A stretch of DNA of 64,000 nt from CAYMZZ01 sp044463125 (GCA_044463125.1 JBIQMS010000007.1:62001-126000), one strand, 5' to 3'; numbered from the stretch's first letter, positions 44,013-51,816 are shown. Notes: a model not told the origin generated them from the letters alone. Program-made: numbers and translations.

Positions 44013-44888
44013 ATGAATATCAAACAAGTCATTCTCCCAGCCGCCACCGCGGTATTGCTTACTTCCTGTGTAAGCTCCAAGAAATTTAAACAATCGCAGG
44101 CCGAATTGGCCGCCCTGCAGGTAAAGCATACCGAATTGCAGGGTAACCTCAACGATTGTACTAACGAAAAAGCCGCACTGGCGGCACAGAAGTCGAAGCT
44201 CGAAGGGGATATCGACGGACTGAATAAGCAAATTGACCTGCTGAAGCAAAACAATACCCAGGCCCTGAAGCAACTGGAAGACCTGAGCGTGATTTCATCC
44301 GCACAGGCCGAAAGCATCAAGCGCTCGATGGAAAATATTGGCGCGAAGGATTCTTATATCCAGACCCTGCAGCAGCAGATGGCGCGTAAGGATTCACTGA
44401 ACATGGCGCTGGTGATGAACCTGAAAGGCGCTATTGGTGATCTCGATGATAAGGATATCAATATTAAAGTAGATAAGGGTGTTGTTTATATCGACATCAG
44501 CGATAAGCTGCTCTTCAAAACCGCCAAGTATGAAGTAACGCCGCAGGCCAAGGAAGTGCTGGGCAAAGTAGCGGAAGTATTGAAGAACCAGCCCGATATT
44601 GAATTTATGGTGGAAGGCCATACCGATAATGTACCTTACAAGGGTGCCGGTCAGTTGCAAGACAACTGGGATCTGAGTGTGAAGCGTGCTACCAGCGTGG
44701 TGCGTATTCTGCAGGATCAGTATGGACTGGATCCCGCGAAGATGGCAGCCGCCGGTCGTGGCGAACACAGGCCTGTTGCTGATAATGCCAGCGCCGATGG
44801 CCGCGCCCAAAACCGCCGGACCAGAATCGTGATCCTGCCCCAGCTCGATCAATTCTTCAAGTTGCTGGAGCCGAAGAAAGGATATTGA
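44013..44888 (+). CDS. OmpA family outer-membrane lipoprotein
   Basis: A peptidoglycan-binding lipoprotein. ATG 44013 gives the signal IKQVILPAATAVLLTSC. A coiled coil (about residues 25-120, repeated heptads with LAALQ, EKAALAAQKSKLEGDI) separates it from the OmpA_C domain: EFMVEGHTDNVPYKG, LSVKRATSVVRILQ and AAGRGEHRPV, ending QNRRTRIVI. It likely links outer membrane and cell wall. The longer frame from 43914 lacks a signal at its start and is rejected. It is followed by a family A array and a terminator. Confidence 0.92.
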   Translation: MNIKQVILPAATAVLLTSCVSSKKFKQSQAELAALQVKHTELQGNLNDCTNEKAALAAQKSKLEGDIDGLNKQIDLLKQNNTQALKQLEDLSVISSAQAESIKRSMENIGAKDSYIQTLQQQMARKDSLNMALVMNLKGAIGDLDDKDINIKVDKGVVYIDISDKLLFKTAKYEVTPQAKEVLGKVAEVLKNQPDIEFMVEGHTDNVPYKGAGQLQDNWDLSVKRATSVVRILQDQYGLDPAKMAAAGRGEHRPVADNASADGRAQNRRTRIVILPQLDQFFKLLEPKKGY

Positions 44889-44894
44889 GGGAGA

Positions 44895-44955
44895 ACGTGA
44901 GGCGTGAGGCGTGAGAGAGACGTGAGACGTGAATCGTGAATCGTGAGACGTGAGT
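44895..44955 (+). repeat. CGTGARN array after OmpA gene
   Basis: About eight heptamers (CGTGAGG, CGTGAGA, CGTGAAT) in the sense direction of the OmpA gene, before its terminator. It is the left arm of the largest composite repeat in the window. Confidence 0.85.
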
Positions 44956-44986
44956 TCGCCCTAAGATTGGGTTATTGATAGAATAA

Positions 44987-45014
44987 AATAGCCGGAGTGA
45001 ATGCTCCGGCTATT
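44987..45014 (+). terminator. Intrinsic terminator in OmpA-asparaginase gap
   Basis: The stem AATAGCCGGAG/CTCCGGCTATT (11 bp, 6-nt loop) is followed by GTTATTTTG. It probably ends the OmpA transcript. Confidence 0.75.
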
Positions 45015-45097
45015 GTTATTTTGTGCTCATCCTTTCGCGATATTGGCCCGTGCCATCGCGCCTCACGATTCACGCCTCACGATTCACGTTTCTCATG

Positions 45098-45158
45098 CAC
45101 CCCGATGGGCCGCCCTATCGGACGGCCCTAACATATGTCGCCCGCCGCGGCGGGCTTG
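45098..45158 (-). repeat. GC-rich element E, copy 2 (inverted relative to 7968)
   Basis: The complement of the element at 7968-8035: CCGCCCTATCGGACGG, then CCTAACATATGTCGCCCGCC. There are only a few mismatches. In both places it is embedded among family A heptamers between convergent genes. Confidence 0.72.
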
Positions 45159-45347
45159 TCTGCATTTGGTTCTATTATGATTCACGATTCACGCCTCACG
45201 TCTCACGCCTCACGCTTCACGCCTCACGATTCACGCCTCACGTCTCACGCCTCACGCCTCACGATTCACGCCTCACGATTCACGCCTCACGTCTCACGTC
45301 TCACGCCTCACGCTTCACGCCTCACGATTCACGCCTCACGTCTCACG

Positions 45348-45447
45348 NNNNNNNNNNNNNNNNNNNNNNNNNNNNNNNNNNNNNNNNNNNNNNNNNNNNN
45401 NNNNNNNNNNNNNNNNNNNNNNNNNNNNNNNNNNNNNNNNNNNNNNN
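45348..45447. other. Assembly gap of 100 N
   Basis: Exactly 100 Ns, the usual placeholder for a scaffold gap of unknown length, inside the heptamer array. The real array length is unknown. Confidence 0.98.
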
Positions 45448-45470
45448 CCTCACGATTCACGCCTCACGCC

Positions 45471-45956
45471 TCACGCTTCCTCAAACACTCCCGTCTGCTT
45501 ATTCTTCCGCACGTTTTCCGCGCGGAAATATTTTCCATTCATGGCCACGTACACGCCGGGTGGTAGTATTTGTACAAATGCGAGCGCGCTGCCCAGGTTA
45601 AAGAGTCCGTCGGAGCTACCAAATTTAATGGGGATCATGGCGCCGGTGAGCACAATGGTTTTGCCCTTCACTTTTTCGTGCAGCACTCTTGCTGTTTCCG
45701 ACATGGTATCGGTGCCATGGGTAATTACTATCCGGTCTTCCTCGCTTTGCGCGCACTGATGCGCAATCAGCTCACGGTCCTCATCAGTCATCTCGAGGCT
45801 GTCGATCATCATCAGTGTTCGGATTTCCACATTGAGCCGGCAGCGACCCATTTCCAACAGATCGTGCATATGTGTATCCTTAAAATACAATTGCCCGTTG
45901 AGCTCATTGTACTCCTTGTCAAAAGTTCCGCCGGTGATAAAGATGCGTATCGACAT
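45471..45956 (-). CDS. Half-length asparaginase-domain protein
   Basis: Contains only the N-terminal domain of type I/II L-asparaginase: RIFITGGTFDKEYNE (first Thr), VITHGTDTMSETARVL (second Thr-Asp) and LTGAMIPIKFGSSDGLFN. It ends after FRAENVRKNKQTG at 161 residues against ~330 for full enzymes, which use residues from the C-terminal domain. ATG 45956 is chosen over 46004. The ending EEA-stop comes from the CGTGARN array. Short proteins of this type exist in relatives as far as I recall, so it may be a real family rather than a truncation. Confidence 0.83.
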   Translation of the reverse strand: MSIRIFITGGTFDKEYNELNGQLYFKDTHMHDLLEMGRCRLNVEIRTLMMIDSLEMTDEDRELIAHQCAQSEEDRIVITHGTDTMSETARVLHEKVKGKTIVLTGAMIPIKFGSSDGLFNLGSALAFVQILPPGVYVAMNGKYFRAENVRKNKQTGVFEEA

Positions 45957-46066
45957 ATGGCTGCATTTTAGGCAAATGTATCGGAAATGAAAGGGATGAA
46001 GCAAGGGCCACTATGCATTATTTTCTTAACTTGAGCGAAACCTTGATTCTCTTAATGTATTCCGTT

Positions 46067-47713
46067 ATGAAATCCAAACATCATTCACTCCTGAAGACGC
46101 TTCTCATCGCGTCGCCTTTTCTGTTGATCGCTTGTGGCCAATCGAAAGAAACCAACCTGCAGGCCGCGCTCGATGCCTTCAGTGCCGATAGCCTGGGTAA
46201 GCATATAGCCGTATTGTCGGCCGACGATTTCCTGGGCCGCAAGCCCTTTACCGAAGGCGAAACCAAAACCATCCAGTACCTGGAGGCGCAGTTCAAAGCG
46301 GCGGGCGTGGAACCCGGCAATGGCGATAGTTATTTTCAGGAAGTGCCCATGGTGAGCATCAGCACCAAAGCCGCGCCCAGCATGCTGGTAAATATGCAGG
46401 GAGGGCAATTTTCACTTAAAGGGCTCGATGAATACGTGGTATGGACCGATAAAACCGATGCGGAAGTAATGCTCGACCGTACCGAGCTGGTGTTTGCCGG
46501 CTATGGTGTGGTGGCGCCGGAGTATGGATGGAATGATTACGAAGGGCTGGATGTTAAAGGCAAAGTGGTGCTGGTGCTGGTCAACGATCCCGGCTTTGCG
46601 AGTGGCGACAGCAGCCTCTTCAAAGGAAAAACCATGACCTATTATGGCCGCTGGACCTATAAATTTGAAGAAGCCGCCCGCCAGGGTGCGCGGGGTTGCC
46701 TGATAGTGCACGAAACCGAAGCGGCCAGCTATCCCTTTACCGTGGTACAAAACAACTGGAATGGCAACCGCCTCCGTCTCGACAACCGTGGCAAGCAGGA
46801 AACCCTTTGCGATGTAATTGGATGGGTGAGCAAGCCTGCAGCGGAGAAATTGTTGCAGGCAGCAAGGCTCGATACATCCATATTTGCAAAAGCGGGTCAG
46901 AAAGGATTCAAAGGTCAGTCGATGGGCATACAGCTAAGTACCCGCATACAGGTGCAAACGCAATACAGCAAAACCTATAATGTGATTGGTAAAATCACCG
47001 GCGCCAGTAAGCCTAATGAATATGTGATCTATACCGCGCATTGGGATCACCTCGGTGTGGGGCAACCCGATGCTACGGGCGATAGCATCTACAATGGCGC
47101 ACTCGATAATGCTACAGGTACGGCCGGATTATTTGAGTTGGCTCGTGCCTTTAAAGCATTGCCCAATCCGCCGGAGCGCAGCATTCTGCTGCTGGCCGTT
47201 ACGGCCGAGGAGCAGGGGCTTTGGGGATCGGCCTGGTATGCACAGAACCCGGTATATCCCATAGCCAACACCGTTGCGAATATCAATATGGACGGGCTTT
47301 GTTGGTATGGTGCTACGCGCGACATCATAGTGGTAGGCAAGGGACAGAGCGAACTGGAAGATATACTGGCTGAGGAAGCCAAGGCCATGGACCGGGTGGT
47401 AACTTTTGAGCCACATCCGGAAGCGGGTTATTATTATCGTTCCGATCATTTCAATTTCGCGAAGCAGGGCGTACCGGCGCTCTATACCGAAAGTGGTACG
47501 GAAGTGATAGGCAAGGATGCGGCCTATGGCAGGCAGAAGGGCGATGAATATACCAGCCAGCGCTATCACCGTCCCTCCGACGAATACGATCCTGCTACCT
47601 GGGATCTGGGTGGTGCCATTGCCGATCTGCAATTATTCTTCAAAGTGGGAATGAAAGTAGCCGATGCGGAGAAGAAGCCGGAATGGAAGGAAGGCAGTGA
47701 GTTTAAGCGTTGA
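46067..47713 (+). CDS. M28 family metallopeptidase, lipoprotein
   Basis: A zinc aminopeptidase of the periplasm or surface. The signal LLKTLLIASPFLLIAC ends in the lipid-modified Cys. A PA-like insert (residues ~120-290) precedes the catalytic part: YTAHWDHLGVG, YNGALDNATGTAGLFELAR, VTAEEQGLWGSAWYA and NINMDGLCWYG, with a late histidine in YRSDHFNFAKQG. ATG 46067 is used because the longer frame lacks a signal at its start. The length of 548 residues fits this subgroup. Divergent from the asparaginase gene. Confidence 0.92.
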   Translation: MKSKHHSLLKTLLIASPFLLIACGQSKETNLQAALDAFSADSLGKHIAVLSADDFLGRKPFTEGETKTIQYLEAQFKAAGVEPGNGDSYFQEVPMVSISTKAAPSMLVNMQGGQFSLKGLDEYVVWTDKTDAEVMLDRTELVFAGYGVVAPEYGWNDYEGLDVKGKVVLVLVNDPGFASGDSSLFKGKTMTYYGRWTYKFEEAARQGARGCLIVHETEAASYPFTVVQNNWNGNRLRLDNRGKQETLCDVIGWVSKPAAEKLLQAARLDTSIFAKAGQKGFKGQSMGIQLSTRIQVQTQYSKTYNVIGKITGASKPNEYVIYTAHWDHLGVGQPDATGDSIYNGALDNATGTAGLFELARAFKALPNPPERSILLLAVTAEEQGLWGSAWYAQNPVYPIANTVANINMDGLCWYGATRDIIVVGKGQSELEDILAEEAKAMDRVVTFEPHPEAGYYYRSDHFNFAKQGVPALYTESGTEVIGKDAAYGRQKGDEYTSQRYHRPSDEYDPATWDLGGAIADLQLFFKVGMKVADAEKKPEWKEGSEFKR

Positions 47714-47719
47714 TTGTAG

Positions 47720-47979
47720 GAGTTTAAAGTTTAGGGTTTAAGGTTTAGGGGAGTCGGAGTTTGATCAGAGCAGCACAATTTTATCTGCGAAAATCTGCGC
47801 ATTAATCTGCGGCCATCTGCGGGAAAGCACTCCGCACCCGCGAGATGTTGCCAATGCAGGAAGCTTTCACCGCAAAGAACTTTGCGGATTCTTTGTCCCG
47901 CCTTGGCGGGATTGCGTTAAAAGCACTATGCACTATAAGCGTATCAACACCAGTCAAGAGCTTCTTTAAACTTTAAACA
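47720..47979. repeat. Composite repeat: GTTTARR arms around CTGCG and family D hairpins
   Basis: GTTTAAA-GTTTAGG units (47720-47747) and the complement (47963-47979) enclose ATCTGCG-type repeats (47780-47825), the hairpin CCGCAAAG/CTTTGCGG (47870-47887) and TCCCGCC/GGCGGGA (47896-47911). It fills most of the 327-bp space between the M28 gene and the toxin-antitoxin pair. Confidence 0.78.
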
Positions 47980-47996
47980 AGATTAAGAAGCTTCGA

Positions 47997-48021
47997 AAAT
48001 ATACCAGGAATTGGTATATTT
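47997..48021 (+). promoter_or_regulatory. Probable operator of parDE-type toxin-antitoxin genes
   Basis: A perfect inverted repeat with 10-bp arms, AAATATACCA (47997-48006) and TGGTATATTT (48012-48021), around 5 bp. It lies 19 bp before the antitoxin ATG. Antitoxins of this class repress their own operon at such sites, so autoregulation is inferred. Confidence 0.65.
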
Positions 48022-48040
48022 ATGTCCTAATTCTAACGCC

Positions 48041-48283
48041 ATGGCAAAAAATACATCCGTTCTTCTGGGAGAACATTTTGAACGATTTATTTCCAAAGAA
48101 GTGGCTTCGGGCCGGTATGGCTCGGCCAGTGAAGTGGTAAGAACAGCACTACGCATGCTGGAGTCGGAGCAGGAAAAGAAGGCGCTGGTAATAGCGGCAT
48201 TAAAGAAGGGCGAGAAATCAAAAAGAATAGAAGACTTCGATCCGAAAAAAAATCTGGCCAGGCTTCATAAGAAGTATTTATGA
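48041..48283 (+). CDS. ParD-type (RHH) antitoxin
   Basis: An 80-residue ribbon-helix-helix antitoxin: NTSVLLGEHFERFISKEVASGRYGSASEVVRTALRML is the CopG/ParD domain, with a charged C-terminal tail (KKGEKSKRIEDFDPKKNL) expected to bind the toxin. ATG 48041 (MAKNTSV) is chosen because the longer frame starts before the operator. Its TGA overlaps the toxin ATG by 4 bp (ATGA), typical of toxin-antitoxin pairs. Confidence 0.93.
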   Translation: MAKNTSVLLGEHFERFISKEVASGRYGSASEVVRTALRMLESEQEKKALVIAALKKGEKSKRIEDFDPKKNLARLHKKYL

Positions 48284-48582
48284 AAAAGCGGAAGATTGTT
48301 TTTCGTGAAGCGGCCGTTGATGATTTGGAAGATATTTGGTTTTATACTTTTCAAAACTGGTCGCAGGAGCAGGCCGATAGATATCATGAGCTTATCTATA
48401 AAGAAATTGAGTTTCTCTCCAAAAAACCTGCTGCAGGAAAAGATATGAGCTACCTGCGGGAAGGATATCGATCGTCAAAAGTTAAAGCACACCACATCTT
48501 TTACAGATATAGCTCCGTTGAATTAGAAGTGATCAGGATTCTGCATGAGAGTATGGATATACCGAATAGATTAAACGAGTAG
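48280..48582 (+). CDS. RelE/ParE family toxin
   Basis: A 100-residue toxin of the ParE class: FREAAVDDLEDIWFYTFQNWSQEQADRYHELI, then LREGYRSSKVKAHHIFYRY and the terminal VIRILHESMDI. ParE proteins inhibit gyrase, whereas RelE relatives cleave mRNA. The sequence favours ParE because of the DIWFYT and HESMD segments. It is translationally coupled to the antitoxin. Confidence 0.92.
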   Translation: MKKRKIVFREAAVDDLEDIWFYTFQNWSQEQADRYHELIYKEIEFLSKKPAAGKDMSYLREGYRSSKVKAHHIFYRYSSVELEVIRILHESMDIPNRLNE

Positions 48583-48712
48583 TGGGCCATTTATCATTCA
48601 GCATTTGCAAGATGTTTCCAATGCGGTAATGACTTCATGTACAAAAAGCAGCTTCAAAGATCAACTGCAAACCAATTACCACACTCTGTTGCATATGCTT
48701 GCATCCACACGA

Positions 48713-48779
48713 CCTCCCTTCGGGAGGGAAGAACAGATTGTTTGCCGCTTTGCTACCTATACGGCCTCCCGAAGGGAGG
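48713..48779. repeat. REP-like pair of small hairpins
   Basis: CCTCCC-TTC-GGGAGG (48713-48727) and CCTCCC-GAA-GGGAGG (48765-48779) form two hairpins 37 bp apart. In the 372-bp gap after the toxin gene there is also a GCCGCCGCGGCGG palindrome (48831-48843) and a CTTTAAACCCTAAACC heptamer arm (48910-48945). I see no gene there. Confidence 0.6.
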
Positions 48780-48954
48780 CTGATTGACCTTGCTAATTAC
48801 GCAACAAATTAATCAACTCATCCGTCTTTGGCCGCCGCGGCGGAACCGCTACCCAGAATTACCCAGTATCTATAATCAATTACCTACTCCCCACTCCCCA
48901 CTAACTACTTTCAACTTTAAACCCTAAACCTTAAACCTTCAACGCTCCCTCCGA

Positions 48955-49440
48955 TCAGTGCTTTACCTGCTGCTTATCTCGCGCATCAGAGATAAGATGC
49001 GCTTTTATCAACCATCCGGATTTTTCTTTTTCAAACACGCGCATATGTGTAGTCATCCTATCCGGTAATACGGACCCATCCGGCATTTCCTGGCCCTTGC
49101 GCGTAACGGCCGTGTGCACGATGACGTAGTTTGTGTGGAGTGCCTGGTAGCGATGTTCCGTGGTTTCACTCTTACCCGCCATTACAAAAGGCAGCGCAAA
49201 TACTTCGGTGAGCAGGGCTTCAATTTCTTTTTGTCCGTTTCGCTTATCGCCAAAGGCATTGGTAAAACGGGCATCCTCACTGTACCATTTGGTGGCGAGA
49301 ATCGGGTCCTTAATATTCCAGGCGCGGTCCCAGTCATCGATCTTCGAAAGGATTTGAAGGCTGTCGCTGGAAGCAAGGCTTTGTGTGTGCGCCTGGCAAC
49401 TAATGGCCAGGAGGAAAAGCAGGGAGATTACTTTGTGCAT
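48955..49440 (-). CDS. SnoaL/DUF4440-like secreted protein
   Basis: An NTF2-fold protein of 161 residues with a signal peptide (MHKVISLLFLLAISCQAHTQ). The body shows IDDWDRAWNIKDPILATKWYSEDARFTN, then ADAR-like strands and MRVFEKEKSGWLIKAHLISDARD. ATG 49440 is used because it starts the signal. The Cys in LAISCQ could make it a lipoprotein. NTF2-like proteins bind small ligands or act as isomerases; no function can be assigned. Confidence 0.8.
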   Translation of the reverse strand: MHKVISLLFLLAISCQAHTQSLASSDSLQILSKIDDWDRAWNIKDPILATKWYSEDARFTNAFGDKRNGQKEIEALLTEVFALPFVMAGKSETTEHRYQALHTNYVIVHTAVTRKGQEMPDGSVLPDRMTTHMRVFEKEKSGWLIKAHLISDARDKQQVKH

Positions 49441-49543
49441 AACAGGAGTTTGGTTTCTGAAGCGCGATATCCCGGGCATGCTCAATTTACGTCAATCTGG
49501 AAGATTTTGATTTATTCGGGTTGATATTAGTGCAGGACGCTTA

Positions 49544-49577
49544 TTACCGCAATCCCGCAAAGGCGGGATTGCGGTAA
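49544..49577. repeat. Perfect 15-bp-arm hairpin of family D
   Basis: Arms TTACCGCAATCCCGC (49544-49558) and its complement (49563-49577) with loop AAAG, in the 223-bp divergent gap. Confidence 0.85.
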
Positions 49578-49663
49578 AAGTCTCCGCGCCCGCGAGCTTC
49601 ACGCCATCAATTAAAGTATTAGTTGTACCTTGTTGCTGTTACCGCCAAGCAACAAAACAGTAA

Positions 49664-50281
49664 ATGCACATGCCAAAATTTTGGGAACAGGCATTTCAGG
49701 ACAAACAGGAAATGTGGGGCTTTGAACCCGCCATCTCCGCGCAGCTCACGAAAGATTTTTTTATACAGAATAACATCAAAGACGTTCTCATACCGGGTAT
49801 TGGCTATGGACGAAATGCAAAAGTATTCCTCGACCATGGCATCAACGTAACCGGCATAGAAATATCCCAAACTGCTATCGGGCTCGCCCAAAAACATTTT
49901 GGCGAGAACCTGACCATCTACCATGGATCCGTCACCAATATGCCCTTCGATGATAAACACTACGAAGGCATTTTCTGTTATGGCCTCATTTACCTGCTCG
50001 ATGGGGAAGAACGGCAAAAGCTGATTCGCGATTGCTACAGTCAACTAACCGAAGGCGGCTATATGATTTTCACAGCCATCACGAAAGCGGCAAAAACTTA
50101 CGGACAGGGTACACCCATCGGCAGGGACCGCTTTGAGCAATTTGGTGGCGCCCGAATTTTCTTTTACGACACAGAAAGCATCGCGGAGGAATTCGGCGGA
50201 GCGGGGCTGGTGGAAGTGCGGGAGGTAATGGAGAATTTTCCATTCTATTGGATAAAGTGCAAAAAGGGTGAAAGCAAATGA
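49664..50281 (+). CDS. Class I SAM-dependent methyltransferase
   Basis: A 205-residue Rossmann methyltransferase. The SAM site VLIPGIGYGRNAKVFLDHG, then VTGIEISQTAIGLAQKHF, and post-motif GSVTNMPFDDKHYEGIFCYG are clear. The WGFEPAISA start resembles the thiopurine/tellurite-type methyltransferases. The substrate is unknown. There is no signal peptide. The gene is followed by a large inverted repeat. Confidence 0.88.
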   Translation: MHMPKFWEQAFQDKQEMWGFEPAISAQLTKDFFIQNNIKDVLIPGIGYGRNAKVFLDHGINVTGIEISQTAIGLAQKHFGENLTIYHGSVTNMPFDDKHYEGIFCYGLIYLLDGEERQKLIRDCYSQLTEGGYMIFTAITKAAKTYGQGTPIGRDRFEQFGGARIFFYDTESIAEEFGGAGLVEVREVMENFPFYWIKCKKGESK

Positions 50282-50387
50282 ATAAGAGATTAGCAATTAT
50301 CCAACTGAATAGGTAGGGCCTCAGGCAGCGCTGCTTTTGTGTAAGTTGATGATATTGCAGGATGCTTTTTACCGCGACGGACGCAAA

Positions 50388-50513
50388 GAATCCGCAAAGA
50401 TCGCGACGATAGGATCAGAGTGTAGAGTTGTTGTGTATATACAACGTATCGGTTGGTCTAGAGTACGGAAAAGCTCAGTACTTTCAACCTATCGTCGCGA
50501 TCTTCGCGGATTC
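50388..50513. repeat. Inverted repeat with 26-bp arms, family D related
   Basis: Arms 50388-50413 and 50488-50513 (core GATCGCGACGATAGG) are complementary except for one position, around a 74-bp spacer. Outside the right arm lies CCCGCCTTTGCGGG with GCGTTAAAA, and outside the left lies TTACCGCGACGG. The 339-bp gap holds no gene that I can see. Confidence 0.82.
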
Positions 50514-50620
50514 GTAGTCCCGCCTTTGCGGGATTGCGTTAAAACGATCAGCCCCACGTGCTCTCCCCAATCTTAGAAAAGATTCGTAACTTAATGTAGT
50601 TAACGGCAAGGATATTCACA

Positions 50621-51211
50621 ATGGAACTATTCAGTTATATCATGACCGTAGCCACATCGGCAACTGATGTGGAATTGCATCTGGCCATTAAAAACATTGC
50701 CGGAACAGGGCGCATTCATTATGGTAAGAGTGATGGCGACCGCAACGTTAATCTGTGGATAATACCGAAGAGTAAGAAGAGAAAGGAGGAGTTGCTGGTG
50801 CAATTGCAGGCATTGACGCCTATTGAGCAGGTTTCGTTGGTTAGTCTGAGTAAACCCGCCACCCCAGCGGAGTTGCTGGAGGTTCGCGAACTCTTCACCA
50901 ATTTGGGTTTGAATAGCAGTACGGTAAAAGATGAAGACCTGGCTTTGTTTCTCCATAGCCGGCTGGCGGGTCAATACAGCTACCTCATATACACCGGGCA
51001 GAGCCAGGATGATTCCCGTGAAATATTCCAGATCATCAAGGCGGAAGACCACCCACAATTTTCAACGAAATGGCTTGCAGTCGATCCAACCGGGGATGAG
51101 ATTTTAGACAGGGAGCTGACGATTGAGGAACTGGAAATTCGCAACGTGCATTTCCAAATATCAGAGGAAGAACCGTCGCCTGACCCTCCAAATGCTGGAG
51201 GAGAGATGTAA
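50621..51211 (+). CDS. Hypothetical protein (196 aa)
   Basis: I do not recognise a family. The protein is soluble and acidic, with a helix-strand pattern (ELHLAIKNIAGTGRIHYGKS, KSKKRKEELLVQLQAL) and a Pro-rich tail (EEEPSPDPPNAGGEM). It lacks a signal peptide or membrane segment. The ATG at 50621 follows an AAGG-like stretch at 50609. It precedes an outer-membrane beta-barrel gene by 24 bp and so may share a transcript with it. Confidence 0.55.
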   Translation: MELFSYIMTVATSATDVELHLAIKNIAGTGRIHYGKSDGDRNVNLWIIPKSKKRKEELLVQLQALTPIEQVSLVSLSKPATPAELLEVRELFTNLGLNSSTVKDEDLALFLHSRLAGQYSYLIYTGQSQDDSREIFQIIKAEDHPQFSTKWLAVDPTGDEILDRELTIEELEIRNVHFQISEEEPSPDPPNAGGEM

Positions 51212-51234
51212 TCTAATGGAGCTAATTTAGACCA

Positions 51235-51798
51235 ATGAAAAAAGTACTTCTATTAGCAGTTTTTGTATCAGCATTAGCACTAATTTCAAATAGCCAAATT
51301 ACAAAAAACAACTGGCTTGTTGGCGGCAGTGGAAAAATCTCCTCGTTAAAAGAAACCATATATTCCACTGAAGTGAAAGGGTTGAATGTTGCGCTCTCTC
51401 CGAATGTTGGCTACTTCTTTATTGACAAACTTGCGGGAGGTATCAGAGCCCAATTGGCGATCAACAGAGTGGAATCAGGCGGTGGTACCACAAGGTCAAC
51501 GGAATTAGGAGCCGGTCCATTTATTCGCTATTATCTTTTGGATAAACTGAATCAGATTAATCTTTTTGCGGACGCATCTTATAAGTACTCACGGTTTTCT
51601 GGTAATAGTGGCGGTGACCCCGATCATACTAGTACATTCACTATTTCTGCCGGCCCGGTCATATATTTCAATAGCAGTGTTGGTCTTGAACTAACCGCTA
51701 ATTATGAATATTTAGATAGCAGGGAAACGCAAAACAGACAAACCACCTTTTTTTTAAGTATAGGGTTTCAAATACATCTGGAGAGGGAGAATAATTAG
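51235..51798 (+). CDS. Outer membrane beta-barrel protein
   Basis: A small porin-like protein of 187 residues with a signal peptide (MKKVLLLAVFVSALALISNSQ). The mature part alternates hydrophobic and polar residues: ELGAGPFIRYYLLDKLNQINLFADASYKYSRF, then TISAGPVIYFNSSVGLELTANYEYL and the C-terminal FLSIGFQIHLE, a barrel end. The function is unknown. It lies in a short cluster with the hypothetical genes on either side. Confidence 0.8.
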   Translation: MKKVLLLAVFVSALALISNSQITKNNWLVGGSGKISSLKETIYSTEVKGLNVALSPNVGYFFIDKLAGGIRAQLAINRVESGGGTTRSTELGAGPFIRYYLLDKLNQINLFADASYKYSRFSGNSGGDPDHTSTFTISAGPVIYFNSSVGLELTANYEYLDSRETQNRQTTFFLSIGFQIHLERENN

Positions 51799-51816
51799 TA
51801 AAAACCTGCAGTTCTT

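Larger units (their letters stand above)
45057..45479 (-). repeat. Long CACGNYT (complement CGTGARN) array interrupted by gap
   Basis: Heptamers CACGCCT, CACGATT, CACGTCT and CACGCTT repeat from 45057 to 45090 and from 45181 up to the asparaginase 3' end, which they form. They are interrupted by the E element (45098-45158) and by 100 Ns. Before and after the Ns the sequence is the same repeat. This is the longest array seen and the right arm facing that at 44895. Confidence 0.9.

Noticed and set aside
45057..45479. Possible CRISPR array
   Set aside because: Units are contiguous 7-bp degenerate words with no constant 24-40 bp repeat, no unique spacers and no cas genes.
45023..45601. Long open frames through the heptamer array on the + strand
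   Set aside because: The NYTCACG strand has no stops, so it stays open by composition; the translation is repeats of THASRFTPH-like words and Ns.
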